DNA from: an uncultured Cellvibrio sp.
GTDB taxonomy: Bacteria > Pseudomonadota > Gammaproteobacteria > Pseudomonadales > Cellvibrionaceae
NCBI GenBank assembly: GCA_946480695.1
Contig: CAMLKG010000005.1
Span: 99,354-163,353, forward strand
DNA length: 64,000 nucleotides
Reading direction: 5' to 3'
Of the stretch, positions 17,684 to 25,941 are shown piece after piece. Below the pieces are notes generated by a model. The model was given only the letters and a program-made list of their open reading frames with translations, had not been told where the DNA came from and searched no databases. The position numbers were made by a program, and so were the translations under genes. Every line of letters starts with the position of its first letter. The stretch's first letter is position 1.

Positions 17684-18604
17684 CTATTTTTTCTCGCTGG
17701 TCAGCTTTAGGTAAGCCCCCAGGCCGATCAGCAAGGCAACAGCGGCAAACAACATATGGACCGCTGAGTTCAAGTGGGTGGCATCACCCAATAACGATTT
17801 AAACATTAACAACAGGGATTCGATGGATACCGCAATGACAATGGCGGACATAAAGCGCGCAATGGTGCGGCGCGTTGAACCTGTGTGGTGGATGTCCTTA
17901 TGCAACAGCACTTCCTCTTCCAGGATCGTTTTACCCAAATCAAAAATCGCCAATCCCAGGGTTACCAGGATAACGGACTGGAACGCCTGGGTTGCAGTAT
18001 TGGTGTGTTCATGGATCATGGCGTAGAGCGAATGCCCGGCGGAAAATAATAACAATGCCGACACCACCACCAGCATAACCCCAATGATGCCGTACACCAC
18101 CTGGAAAATGGGATGCACAATGCGGCGCAAACTGTCGCCATTTAAAAAGATAATTAATTTTTCCAGGTTGAAATTAATCACCAGGTAACCGGTTGCGTTT
18201 TCCGCATCCACAAAACGCTGCACGGCGGAAATAGCCAGTTGGTGTGTCGCGCTGGAGAGATAAGGCTGGGTTACCGTGGCGGTCGCCGGATTTTCGCGCG
18301 CCTTGCTGTAATAAACGCGGTTGCTGCGGTCTGAACCGAAACCCGGTTCACGGCGTTTGGGGTCCGGCACTGTGGGCGATGCCGCCGATTCGGTGGTTTG
18401 AATACCTTTTTCATCCAGGCAATAAATCAATTCCACAAACGGATAGGAATCGTGCAAGCGTTTCACGACTTCCTTGAGTTGATCGGTAGAGGTTTCCAAT
18501 TTATTCGGAGACAGGGAGGTCACTATAGATTCCAGCAGGCGCTCTATTTGCGCCTGGTATTCATCGTATTTTTTTAACAGGTATAAATAATTGCGTGGGG
18601 TCAT
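17684..18604 (-). CDS. membrane protein with periplasmic PDC/dCache-like sensor domain
   Basis: A 306-residue protein. Residues about 20-145 resemble a PDC-type sensory domain (FVELIYCLDEKGIQTTE, NRVYYSKA, ATVTQPYLSSATHQLAISA), which normally binds small ligands. Four hydrophobic segments follow (about 165-187, 210-230, 248-266, 280-300). No kinase, cyclase or methyl-accepting output domain is present, so signalling would need a partner. No N-terminal transmembrane helix is evident, which is odd for a periplasmic sensor. It precedes radA by 28 bases. Confidence 0.65.
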   Translation of the reverse strand: MTPRNYLYLLKKYDEYQAQIERLLESIVTSLSPNKLETSTDQLKEVVKRLHDSYPFVELIYCLDEKGIQTTESAASPTVPDPKRREPGFGSDRSNRVYYSKARENPATATVTQPYLSSATHQLAISAVQRFVDAENATGYLVINFNLEKLIIFLNGDSLRRIVHPIFQVVYGIIGVMLVVVSALLLFSAGHSLYAMIHEHTNTATQAFQSVILVTLGLAIFDLGKTILEEEVLLHKDIHHTGSTRRTIARFMSAIVIAVSIESLLLMFKSLLGDATHLNSAVHMLFAAVALLIGLGAYLKLTSEKK

Positions 18605-18701
18605 AGGGGTAACTCATCAACACAGCATGGCTGCAAAAAAGTGGCGGCAGTTTACCTTATTCACAAGCAGTTATTGCGCCATCGACGCCTGAATCCAGAC
18701 C

Positions 18702-18733
18702 AAAAAAACAAACCCCGGCTAGCCGGGGTTTGT
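18702..18733 (-). terminator. rho-independent terminator after lipase gene
   Basis: A perfect 13-bp palindrome (18708-18720 with 18721-18733) centred on GGCT/AGCC, GC-rich, and preceded on the plus strand by seven A, hence a U tract on the minus strand. It lies 21 bases after the lipase stop codon. Confidence 0.88.
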
Positions 18734-18754
18734 TCAGTGATCGATCCGATACCT

Positions 18755-21115
18755 TTAATTGGCTGGGTCTGCAATGGCTTCGATATTACCGGGAGCAACC
18801 GAACCTACGGTTACGTTGCCATCATTCAGCACGAAGGTGACCACCTGGGCTTGCAGTTCGCCCGTTACCTGGGGTGCATCGCCCTCTGGCCTTAACAATG
18901 ACGAATGGCCGCCGGCGGTAAGCTTCACATGGCCCTGGCCCAGTTGGGTTGTGCCCGGAACCAACGGTAATGCGCCAAGCAGGTTTGCCATAGCCTGGGT
19001 ACCCATCAGCGGCGCACCCGCTGCCGCGTTGGGAATTACCGCATCATTATTAATTTGTTGCACCAGGGTAGGCACACCCAAACCGGCGAGGGTTTCCATA
19101 AAGTTCACCGGATCACCGGAATCCATTGCGGTCTGCGCCGCGTAAAGGAAACGTTCGTAATTGGTAGTGCCCGGGTTCACGCCACTGTTACCCAAACCGC
19201 CATTAATGATGGGCGCAAAGGTTGCCGAGTTCACCAGCACCTGCGCAACCTGGGTACCCGCCGCGCTGGTTACCAAACCGCGAATAGGCTTGAGGTTGGA
19301 TGCAAGGCCCGCTTGCGCATCATTTGCAATCGCAACCTGGTTAACCGTGGTAAACACACTGCCCAGGATGCCACCCAATGAAACGCCGACAACATAAACG
19401 CGGTTTACATCCAGGCCGGTATTTAACGATTTGCGAATTTCAGTGTTTACCGCTTCCAGGCTCGCGTTCAGGTTCAGCAGGTCCATCACTGCCTGGCGGT
19501 TGTTATCGCGCGTATTCGGCAAATACCCGAGGTTGATAAATTGCGCGCCCGAGCCGTCGCTGCTGCCCGGCGCATCAAAATTCATGGGCGCGGGCGCTCC
19601 GCCGGAACCGGCAACATTGAAGTGGCGTTCGTGCGGCGCGTTAGCCCCGTAGAGGGTCGCAAAGGGAATGGATTGACTCTTTTCCACATTCAACGCATTA
19701 ACAAAGGCGCTATTGGCGGGCACACCGTGTACCGGCAAATCTATGGCGACCGTGGCAATGCAGCGGCTTGCCAGGGTGTGGCCCAATGCGAGAACCGAAG
19801 TGCGATCGCTGGTAATACCATGGACGTAAATCACCACCGGATAGCCGGTCGCGGCGTAGATCTGCCCGCAATTGAAACTGCCGGCATAACCGGGTACCCA
19901 GTTATCCTGGGGCATGGTGACTTGCAGGGGCACAGATTCATCGCCGGTTTTTGCTGCAAACGGATAGCGATACGTGACGTTGTAACTACCATCCGCATCT
20001 GCCGGAATCGTTACCCCCATGGCTCCCGCCAGGGTAAGGTCCGGCTTCCAGTTGCGCCGCAGGTACTCACCAAATGCGAGGCCGGTGGCCGCAGTTTGGT
20101 AATAAGGCAACTTGATATAACCGGTGTAGAGCTTGCCCACATTGGCGGCGAGCGCCGGGCTAAAGGCATTAAAGTCGATACCGGTTAAACCGGAAATGCC
20201 CAGTTCACGTGCCTTGGGTGTGGGCAGTAAATTCAGGGAGTCGAGTTGTACCGCATTTGCAACCGCCGTTTGCGGTGCGGCTCCCGCCTGGATTTGGCTG
20301 CCGGCAATTGCCGCACGTGGTGCCGCCATGGCAACCAGGGGCGCCAATGGGTCGGTAGTGGTGAAGGTGTAGGTCAGCACCAGCTTTTCCTTGGCCACCG
20401 CCGGTGTCAGTTGCCCGCCGCTGGCCGCCGCCAGGAATCCGCTGGCAATGGTTTCCCAGCCGTTGATCGCGTTACGCACCGGCACCAGTGCCGTCAGGGT
20501 TTCATAGTCGGGGTCACGCAATGCGTTGTAGGTCCAGGAACGCGTCAGTGCGGCACCTGTCCCATCTTTTAAATCGTTGGTGAGGATTACGAGGTATTTG
20601 GCTTTGGGTTTCAGCGGCTTAAGGGGGCAGATACGCAAGGCATTGTTAGTGCCGCCATCCAGAGAAACGACTTGCACATCAAAATTAGCCAGGCCGGTCA
20701 CGCCGACGATGTTGGCCGGATCGAGCGCATCCTTGCCGTTGGTATTCAGTTCCACCAGGAAAACACTTTGCCCCGCGATGGCGCTGGCAGGGTTCACGCT
20801 GCCGCTAATCAATACATCAAAGAACGCGGAGGTGGAAAAACCATCCATTTGGTTCATGGTGGCGCGCACCGGGTCGGTAGGTGCACCCAGGTCGGCGGTG
20901 CCATCGGTTTCCCTGGCTTTGGCGAATATCAGGTCGGTATTGAAGGGAACATCGGACACAATGGGATCGAAACGCGGGTGTGTTCCCACCTGGTAGATAT
21001 CCGGGCCCGTCGGCTCCGGCGCTTTTTCGGTATCGTCCCCGCCACCGCAGCCTTGCAAGGCCAGCATTGCGAGGGTCAATGAAGATAACAGGAACACATT
21101 CGATTTATTTTTCAT
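18755..21115 (-). CDS. VolA/Pla-1-type surface lipase lipoprotein
   Basis: A 786-residue lipoprotein: signal peptide with lipobox LQGC followed by GGGDD, typical of surface lipoproteins. Residues about 45-300 correspond to the lipase N-terminal domain seen in VolA and Pla-1/cef proteins (HPRFDPIVSDVPFNTDLIF). The alpha/beta-hydrolase part has the oxyanion region VIYVHGITSDR, the nucleophile elbow VGVSLGG, and a late His (TAGGHSSLL) as candidate catalytic base. Relatives cleave lysophospholipids or esters for fatty-acid acquisition. ATG 21115 starts the signal peptide. Monocistronic with its own terminator. Confidence 0.85.
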   Translation of the reverse strand: MKNKSNVFLLSSLTLAMLALQGCGGGDDTEKAPEPTGPDIYQVGTHPRFDPIVSDVPFNTDLIFAKARETDGTADLGAPTDPVRATMNQMDGFSTSAFFDVLISGSVNPASAIAGQSVFLVELNTNGKDALDPANIVGVTGLANFDVQVVSLDGGTNNALRICPLKPLKPKAKYLVILTNDLKDGTGAALTRSWTYNALRDPDYETLTALVPVRNAINGWETIASGFLAAASGGQLTPAVAKEKLVLTYTFTTTDPLAPLVAMAAPRAAIAGSQIQAGAAPQTAVANAVQLDSLNLLPTPKARELGISGLTGIDFNAFSPALAANVGKLYTGYIKLPYYQTAATGLAFGEYLRRNWKPDLTLAGAMGVTIPADADGSYNVTYRYPFAAKTGDESVPLQVTMPQDNWVPGYAGSFNCGQIYAATGYPVVIYVHGITSDRTSVLALGHTLASRCIATVAIDLPVHGVPANSAFVNALNVEKSQSIPFATLYGANAPHERHFNVAGSGGAPAPMNFDAPGSSDGSGAQFINLGYLPNTRDNNRQAVMDLLNLNASLEAVNTEIRKSLNTGLDVNRVYVVGVSLGGILGSVFTTVNQVAIANDAQAGLASNLKPIRGLVTSAAGTQVAQVLVNSATFAPIINGGLGNSGVNPGTTNYERFLYAAQTAMDSGDPVNFMETLAGLGVPTLVQQINNDAVIPNAAAGAPLMGTQAMANLLGALPLVPGTTQLGQGHVKLTAGGHSSLLRPEGDAPQVTGELQAQVVTFVLNDGNVTVGSVAPGNIEAIADPAN

Positions 21116-21454
21116 GGTAATTCCCTGAACAGTTTATTAAGGCTCCACCAAGTTTAGACAGGATTTGCCGGGGTGCGAATGATTTATGTGGCAATTGCGC
21201 CGCCACCGCAAGGGATTGTGTGACCCGCTAAAGTGGCGTGCAAGTGGCGTGTAAAAGGGAGCGCAGTGTAACGCGTGAAAAAGCATCCGTGGTTGAGGTA
21301 AAAATTCACAGCAATTTACCCGGAAATCTATAAAAAATAACCTTCACCCCCAAGGTACCAGCCGCAACGATAATATTGGTGCCGGGCGCTGCTGTAACGT
21401 TAGACACCCTGAAAGGTTTTCCCCGCAAAATTCATCAAGGAAAGGGAGGTTGCC
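21116..21454. other. divergent promoter region, lipase / sigma-54 activator
   Basis: A 339-base gene-free region between divergent genes. A short direct repeat (AAGTGGCGTG twice, near 21231-21254) is visible. GGGAGG at 21444-21449 is the ribosome site for the activator. No convincing sigma-54 promoter was found here. Confidence 0.4.
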
Positions 21455-22819
21455 GTGGCCATTCGTGTATGGGTATGCAATGTTGCCCACGCAAAAAACC
21501 TGGGTGAAAAAATTATTACCTGCCTGAACGAAAAGGGTATTGAAACCGAGCTGGTCAATAACCCGGCAAATACCGGCACCGGTATAGTGATCCTCACGGA
21601 ATCAGTGTCTGAATTAATTACCCAATTGCAAAACAACTATCCGGTTTCCTCCCGCTATTTATTGGTTCTCCACAACGGCACCATGACACCCGAGCAAGCG
21701 CGGCAGCTAATGCGGGCCGGTGCCAGTGACATTTTGGCACTGGACAATAATGCTCCTTGCGTTGATGAAATGATTGCGCGCATCCACCGCTGGGATGCGG
21801 TAGAAAACCTGGTGGGTGCACCCTATGTAAAACGCTGCCTGGTTGGCGAAAGCCCGGCCTGGAAAAATGTGCTGCGCCAATTGGTGGAAATTGCGCACTT
21901 TACCGATGCGTCCGTGTTAATCCAGGGGGAAAGCGGCACCGGCAAGGAATTGGTGGCCCGTTTAATCCATGAACTGGATGATCGCAAGCAAAAGAAGGAA
22001 TTGGTTATCCTCGATTGCAGCACCATCACACCCGAATTGTCCGGCAGCGAATTTTTTGGCCACGAACGCGGTGCGTTTACCGGCGCCGTTTCCGCGCGCG
22101 ACGGCGCTTTTGCACTTGCTGACCAGGGCACATTATTTCTCGACGAAATCGGTGAATTGCCATTGCATTTGCAAACGCAGTTATTGCGCGTGATCCAGGA
22201 GCAAACCTTCAAGCGCGTGGGCGGCAACAGTTGGCAACACACCGCATTCCGCCTGGTCTGCGCCACCAATCGGGACCTGTGGGCGCAAGTGCAAAAAGGT
22301 GAGTTCCGTGCGGACCTTTACTTTCGCCTGGCCAGCTTTATATGCGACCTGCCGCCCCTGCGCGAACGCACCGAAGATGTGCTGCCGCTGGCCAGGCATT
22401 TCCTTAAAACCGCCTCGCCCCAGGGCAGTGACTATGGCCTCCAATTGGACCTCGCGGTCGAAGAATACCTGCTCAATCGCGACTACCCCGGCAATATCCG
22501 CGATTTACGCCAGGTGATAACACGGCTGTTGTGCCGCCACGCGGGAAAGGGGCTTATCACCCTGGGATGTATCCCCCCCGATGAGCGCGAAACCTGGTTC
22601 CGCCGGGACTCCGCCTGGCACCAGGGAAACTTTGAACTCGCCATTAAACGCGGCTTGATGAACGGCGCGGGGCTTAAGGAGGTCAGTCGCATTGCAGAAG
22701 ATATTGCGATCCGCATCGCGGTCGATGAAGCGGCCGGCAACCTGCAACAGGCAGCCCAGCGCCTGGGGGTTACCGACCGCACCCTGCAACTGCGCCGCGC
22801 GGCGCGGCGGGAAGCCTAG
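21455..22819 (+). CDS. sigma-54-dependent transcriptional activator (bEBP)
   Basis: A 454-residue enhancer-binding protein. Residues 1-115 look like a degenerate receiver-type domain without an obvious phospho-acceptor Asp. The AAA+ domain has Walker A GESGTGKE (about 158), the sigma-54 contact loop GAFTGA (about 206), Walker B TLFLDEIGELP and the sensor region LYFRLASF. The C-terminus ends in a Fis-like helix-turn-helix (NLQQAAQRLGVTDRTLQLRR). The start is GTG 21455 with GGGAGG five bases upstream. Its stop overlaps, tail to tail, the last gene of an operon that has a sigma-54 promoter at 30814-30830, so it is the obvious candidate activator. Confidence 0.92.
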   Translation: MAIRVWVCNVAHAKNLGEKIITCLNEKGIETELVNNPANTGTGIVILTESVSELITQLQNNYPVSSRYLLVLHNGTMTPEQARQLMRAGASDILALDNNAPCVDEMIARIHRWDAVENLVGAPYVKRCLVGESPAWKNVLRQLVEIAHFTDASVLIQGESGTGKELVARLIHELDDRKQKKELVILDCSTITPELSGSEFFGHERGAFTGAVSARDGAFALADQGTLFLDEIGELPLHLQTQLLRVIQEQTFKRVGGNSWQHTAFRLVCATNRDLWAQVQKGEFRADLYFRLASFICDLPPLRERTEDVLPLARHFLKTASPQGSDYGLQLDLAVEEYLLNRDYPGNIRDLRQVITRLLCRHAGKGLITLGCIPPDERETWFRRDSAWHQGNFELAIKRGLMNGAGLKEVSRIAEDIAIRIAVDEAAGNLQQAAQRLGVTDRTLQLRRAARREA

Positions 22820-23595
22820 GCGACCAAACCGATACCGACCGGGTTGCGCACCGGCCTCGGCCCCGGTTGTTTTAATCCGGCTAACCGCAGGAAGTTCCCC
22901 CCCAGTACCAGGGCGCGATCCGCCGGGGATAATCCCATCACCTTTATCTTTTCCAGTTCAACGCCCGGATGCAGCCAGGGGCCATCGGTGCCAAACAACA
23001 ATTTTTGCGGACCACAGCGCTCGATCACCCGCATTAACAGGTCAAAAAAACGTACGCCCGAGGTATCGGTGTACAGGTTGGGATAGGCCTCAAGCCGTTT
23101 AAGGAATTCCGTTTGCGAGCGCCATTTTTCCGCAAAACTGGACAGGTGCGGCACAATAAAATTTAAATCGGGGTAGTCGCGCGCCAACCAATCCAATACT
23201 GTCAATTCGGTTTCGACATCGTAGAGGATGGGCACCCTGTATACCCGGGCCGCCTCGCAGATTTCACGGGTAATACGCGCATCGTGGCGATGCACTTTTA
23301 CGCCCACGAAACCATAGTCTTCCACCGCCGTTTTTAGCATCGGCAAAATCCGTCCCTTGTCGCGCTGCGCGTGCAGGTAACACAAGCCCATCAATCGCTG
23401 CGGGTAGCGGCGAACCCTATTTGCTACCGCATAATTGGCCATGGCGTAGTCATCGTGGAAATTGGCAAACACGACGCTATGGGTAATTCCCGCCGCTTGC
23501 GCCCGTTGCAGGTAACGCGCAAACAGGGATTCGCCGCTCCAGGGGTCCATCAAACCGAAACCGGCGATGCCGTGGCAATGGGAGTCAATGATCAT
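22816..23595 (-). CDS. amidohydrolase-2 family protein
   Basis: A TIM-barrel metal-dependent hydrolase or decarboxylase of the Amidohydro_2 group: DSHCHG at residues 4-9 (HxH metal motif), VGVKVHRHDAR, FIVPHLSSF and the late LLFGTDGPW with the catalytic Asp. It is the last gene of the seven-gene operon and starts three bases after the Cys-rich gene. Amidohydrolase-2 enzymes act on ring carboxylates or amides; what it acts on here is unknown. Confidence 0.78.
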   Translation of the reverse strand: MIIDSHCHGIAGFGLMDPWSGESLFARYLQRAQAAGITHSVVFANFHDDYAMANYAVANRVRRYPQRLMGLCYLHAQRDKGRILPMLKTAVEDYGFVGVKVHRHDARITREICEAARVYRVPILYDVETELTVLDWLARDYPDLNFIVPHLSSFAEKWRSQTEFLKRLEAYPNLYTDTSGVRFFDLLMRVIERCGPQKLLFGTDGPWLHPGVELEKIKVMGLSPADRALVLGGNFLRLAGLKQPGPRPVRNPVGIGLVA

Positions 23596-23597
23596 GG

Positions 23598-24806
23598 CTA
23601 TACCCCCATCAATGCCAACTGGTTACCCCTACGTGACCAGCGCCCGGTGCGGTGGCGCGAACGGGCTTGCTTGCATCGGTTGCAGGAACAGGGAAGCGCG
23701 GGTTGCTCCAACCGGCACCGGCACGGGGCGGAACCGCAGCTTGCGCATATGCTTGACGCGCGATTCCTACAGTTACAGGTATTTGCCTGGCAAGATTTGC
23801 TAGCGCACTTACCCGGGTTGCAGGCACCGCCAGGCTTGCCGGAGCAACCGCATTTGCACACACGACTGGATGTGCATGAGCTTCCGGATTGACAGGAGCA
23901 GCGGCGGAAATCCGGCGCCGCAAATTCATAGGCAGTTCCCGCCGCCAATGGCAAACGGTTTTGCGCAACCTGCTTGCGCACGCTGGCCAGCAAGGTAGAG
24001 CTGGTCGGGAGCACATTGTGGATTACCACCCTGGCGTTAACCGGTTGCGGCGGTACGGGCCGGCTGGCCGGTAAAGCGTATCCCTGGCGCCTGAGCAACC
24101 GGTCGAGCGCGCGCTCCACATAGCGATCCAGGCTGTAAAACCCACCGATCTCCGCCATGTAAACCCGTAAATTCGTCCATTGACATCCCTTCGGCCACGC
24201 GTGGCCCGGCTTGAGGTAAGCGCCGAACCGGCTGCGGAATTCTTCCGCTATCCCGACCTTTAATACGCAATCTTTGACGCAGGTAGAACAACGGGCCGCG
24301 TTATTGCTGACATTGGCCGGTGCATCGCCAACCAGGATATACACACCGCCCTGGTTGGACCTTGCGGCGGCCAGCGCGTCCTTTATCGGAAACAGGTACC
24401 GGTCACCGGTGTGACCCGGGCGGGATAACCATTTGAGGCTGATATTCCGCTCGCCCATGTGCGCATGGCCGATTTCTTCATCCGCCTCAATCGCTCCCCC
24501 CGGTACCATTTGGCTATCCAATACCACCGGCTCGGTAGCAGGGCCGCCAGGTTCGGGAAAATCGGCGATGGGATAGCCGGGTTCGGGATAATCAGGTCCG
24601 GGGTCCGGATAGACAACCATATCCGGATAACGCCAGGCGCGCACGCGCGGTAGGGACCTCCGCCGTGGTCGGCGGTAGGAAACCAAGGGGCGCAACCGAC
24701 GCGACGCAGCGGCACCGCGACGCCGCCGGACACGCAATTCCTCCGTTTCCCCACCCCACCCTGTTAACTCGTTTTCAGTTTCATCCATCGTGAATGTCTC
24801 GAACAT
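23598..24806 (-). CDS. Arg/Pro-rich, GIY-YIG-like, Cys-rich protein with GRWxRxG tail
   Basis: A 402-residue mosaic. Start ATG 24806 has GGAGG. Residues 1-60 are acidic then very Arg-rich (RVRRRRGAAASRRLR); 62-95 are Pro/Asp/Gly-rich. The core at about 150-240 looks like a GIY-YIG domain: GGVYILVGDAP, VLKVGIAEEFRSRFGAYL, NLRVYMAEIGG. Residues about 305-375 contain over 20 cysteines in CxC and CxxC patterns, resembling a metallothionein or zinc-knuckle tail. The end GRWSRRGNQLALMGV matches the C-termini of the two glycine-zipper proteins in this operon. No function is known; nuclease activity is only a possibility. Confidence 0.75.
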   Translation of the reverse strand: MFETFTMDETENELTGWGGETEELRVRRRRGAAASRRLRPLVSYRRPRRRSLPRVRAWRYPDMVVYPDPGPDYPEPGYPIADFPEPGGPATEPVVLDSQMVPGGAIEADEEIGHAHMGERNISLKWLSRPGHTGDRYLFPIKDALAAARSNQGGVYILVGDAPANVSNNAARCSTCVKDCVLKVGIAEEFRSRFGAYLKPGHAWPKGCQWTNLRVYMAEIGGFYSLDRYVERALDRLLRRQGYALPASRPVPPQPVNARVVIHNVLPTSSTLLASVRKQVAQNRLPLAAGTAYEFAAPDFRRCSCQSGSSCTSSRVCKCGCSGKPGGACNPGKCASKSCQANTCNCRNRASSICASCGSAPCRCRLEQPALPCSCNRCKQARSRHRTGRWSRRGNQLALMGV

Positions 24807-24837
24807 GATCCACCTCCAGGTGTAGTGCGAATTTGCG

Positions 24838-25929
24838 TTACTGGAATATCCTCCCCACGCCGATTCGGCTGCGCCGAATCACAGCATCCAACTGTTCCAG
24901 GCAAAGGTCGATGTCGTATTCCCTGTGCCGCGCGGTGATCACCAGGCCGAGCCGCAAACGCGGATCTTTGCGCGCATTTAGCAACAAGGTTTTAACACCG
25001 CGCGCCAATAAGGCCTGGTGCAGGCTCGCGGCGGACAGAGCCGCTATTGGCCGCAAGGTTTGCAGCGGGAACAAACCGCCTTCCGCGCTAAACCCCAGGG
25101 TTGCCAGGCCCTGTCGGAGCCGGTGCAGGTTCGCCAGCAAACCGCTGCGCAACCGGTCCCCTTCCTGTTCGTTAACCACCAGCGCCCGGTCGGCACTTTG
25201 GATCACCGCAACGGAAGGCGGGCTGCAATGGACCCGGCTCAGACTGCGCAACCGGAAACGCTGCAACATTGCGCTGCTGCCTGAAAAAACCGCCATAGGC
25301 ACCCCGAATGACTTGGCAAGTGAAGCCCCGCACAAGATGTCCGGCCCCGCCAGGCCCAGGAACCGTAACGAACCGCCGCCACCGCTGCCGTAGGGTGCGG
25401 CCTGGTTCGGTCCCGAACCCAACAACCCCAGTCCCTGGGTGTCATCCACCAGCAATAAGCCACCGAAGTGGCGAACCGCTTCCAGGTAATCACCCAGCGG
25501 GGCGAGCCGACCGGTGCCGGGGCATAACCCATCCGCCACCACCAGTGGCCGCAATCCATTGCGCACCCGGCTGGCCAGCAGCCGTCGCAGGTGCCGTGGG
25601 TCGTGGCCGTCAAACGCCACCAGCGGCACACCCCGCCCGGCCATGCGTTCAGCGCCCCAGCGGGCAATGGGATAACTGGCGCTGTCCAAAAAGATGGCTG
25701 TCCGCGCGCTGCCAAAGGTTTCAAATACATCAAAAAACAAATGCAAGGTGGAGGGTAAGAGCACGGCTTCATCCGCTCCCTGTAGCCGTGCCAGCTTACC
25801 GGCCAGTTGCTCCGCGCCCGGCGGGTTCGCCATCATCGCCGGTTTTCCCAGCGTTAATTGGCCCCAGCCCGGCAGGGATTGGCTTGCATGGGTCAGGCCC
25901 AGGTAAAGTGCCGAGGTAAAGTCAGGCAT
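24838..25929 (-). CDS. PLP-dependent enzyme, alpha-oxoamine synthase/aminotransferase I-II fold
   Basis: A 363-residue fold-type I PLP enzyme. Expected parts are visible: cofactor region PSTLHLFFDVFE, VVADGLCPGTGRLAPL, the Asp motif LLVDDTQGLGLLG (in place of the usual DEAHxxG) and the presumed Schiff-base lysine in CGASLAKSFGVP. The N-terminus carries the AONS-like pattern GLTHASQSLPGWGQLTLGKP. It resembles BioF/KBL-like enzymes but with divergent motifs, so substrate is unknown. It is unusual in an operon of structural-looking proteins. GGGGGG precedes ATG 25929. Confidence 0.75.
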   Translation of the reverse strand: MPDFTSALYLGLTHASQSLPGWGQLTLGKPAMMANPPGAEQLAGKLARLQGADEAVLLPSTLHLFFDVFETFGSARTAIFLDSASYPIARWGAERMAGRGVPLVAFDGHDPRHLRRLLASRVRNGLRPLVVADGLCPGTGRLAPLGDYLEAVRHFGGLLLVDDTQGLGLLGSGPNQAAPYGSGGGGSLRFLGLAGPDILCGASLAKSFGVPMAVFSGSSAMLQRFRLRSLSRVHCSPPSVAVIQSADRALVVNEQEGDRLRSGLLANLHRLRQGLATLGFSAEGGLFPLQTLRPIAALSAASLHQALLARGVKTLLLNARKDPRLRLGLVITARHREYDIDLCLEQLDAVIRRSRIGVGRIFQ

Positions 25930-25941
25930 ACACGCCCCCCT

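Noticed and set aside
19541..20188. Plus-strand frame opposite the lipase gene
   Set aside because: Composition looks like a reverse-frame artefact, and the minus strand has a full lipobox, GxSxG and terminator.
21377..21392. Possible sigma-54 promoter before the activator gene
   Set aside because: TGGTGC and CTGC are present but the doublet spacing is one base off, and TTGC is not complete.
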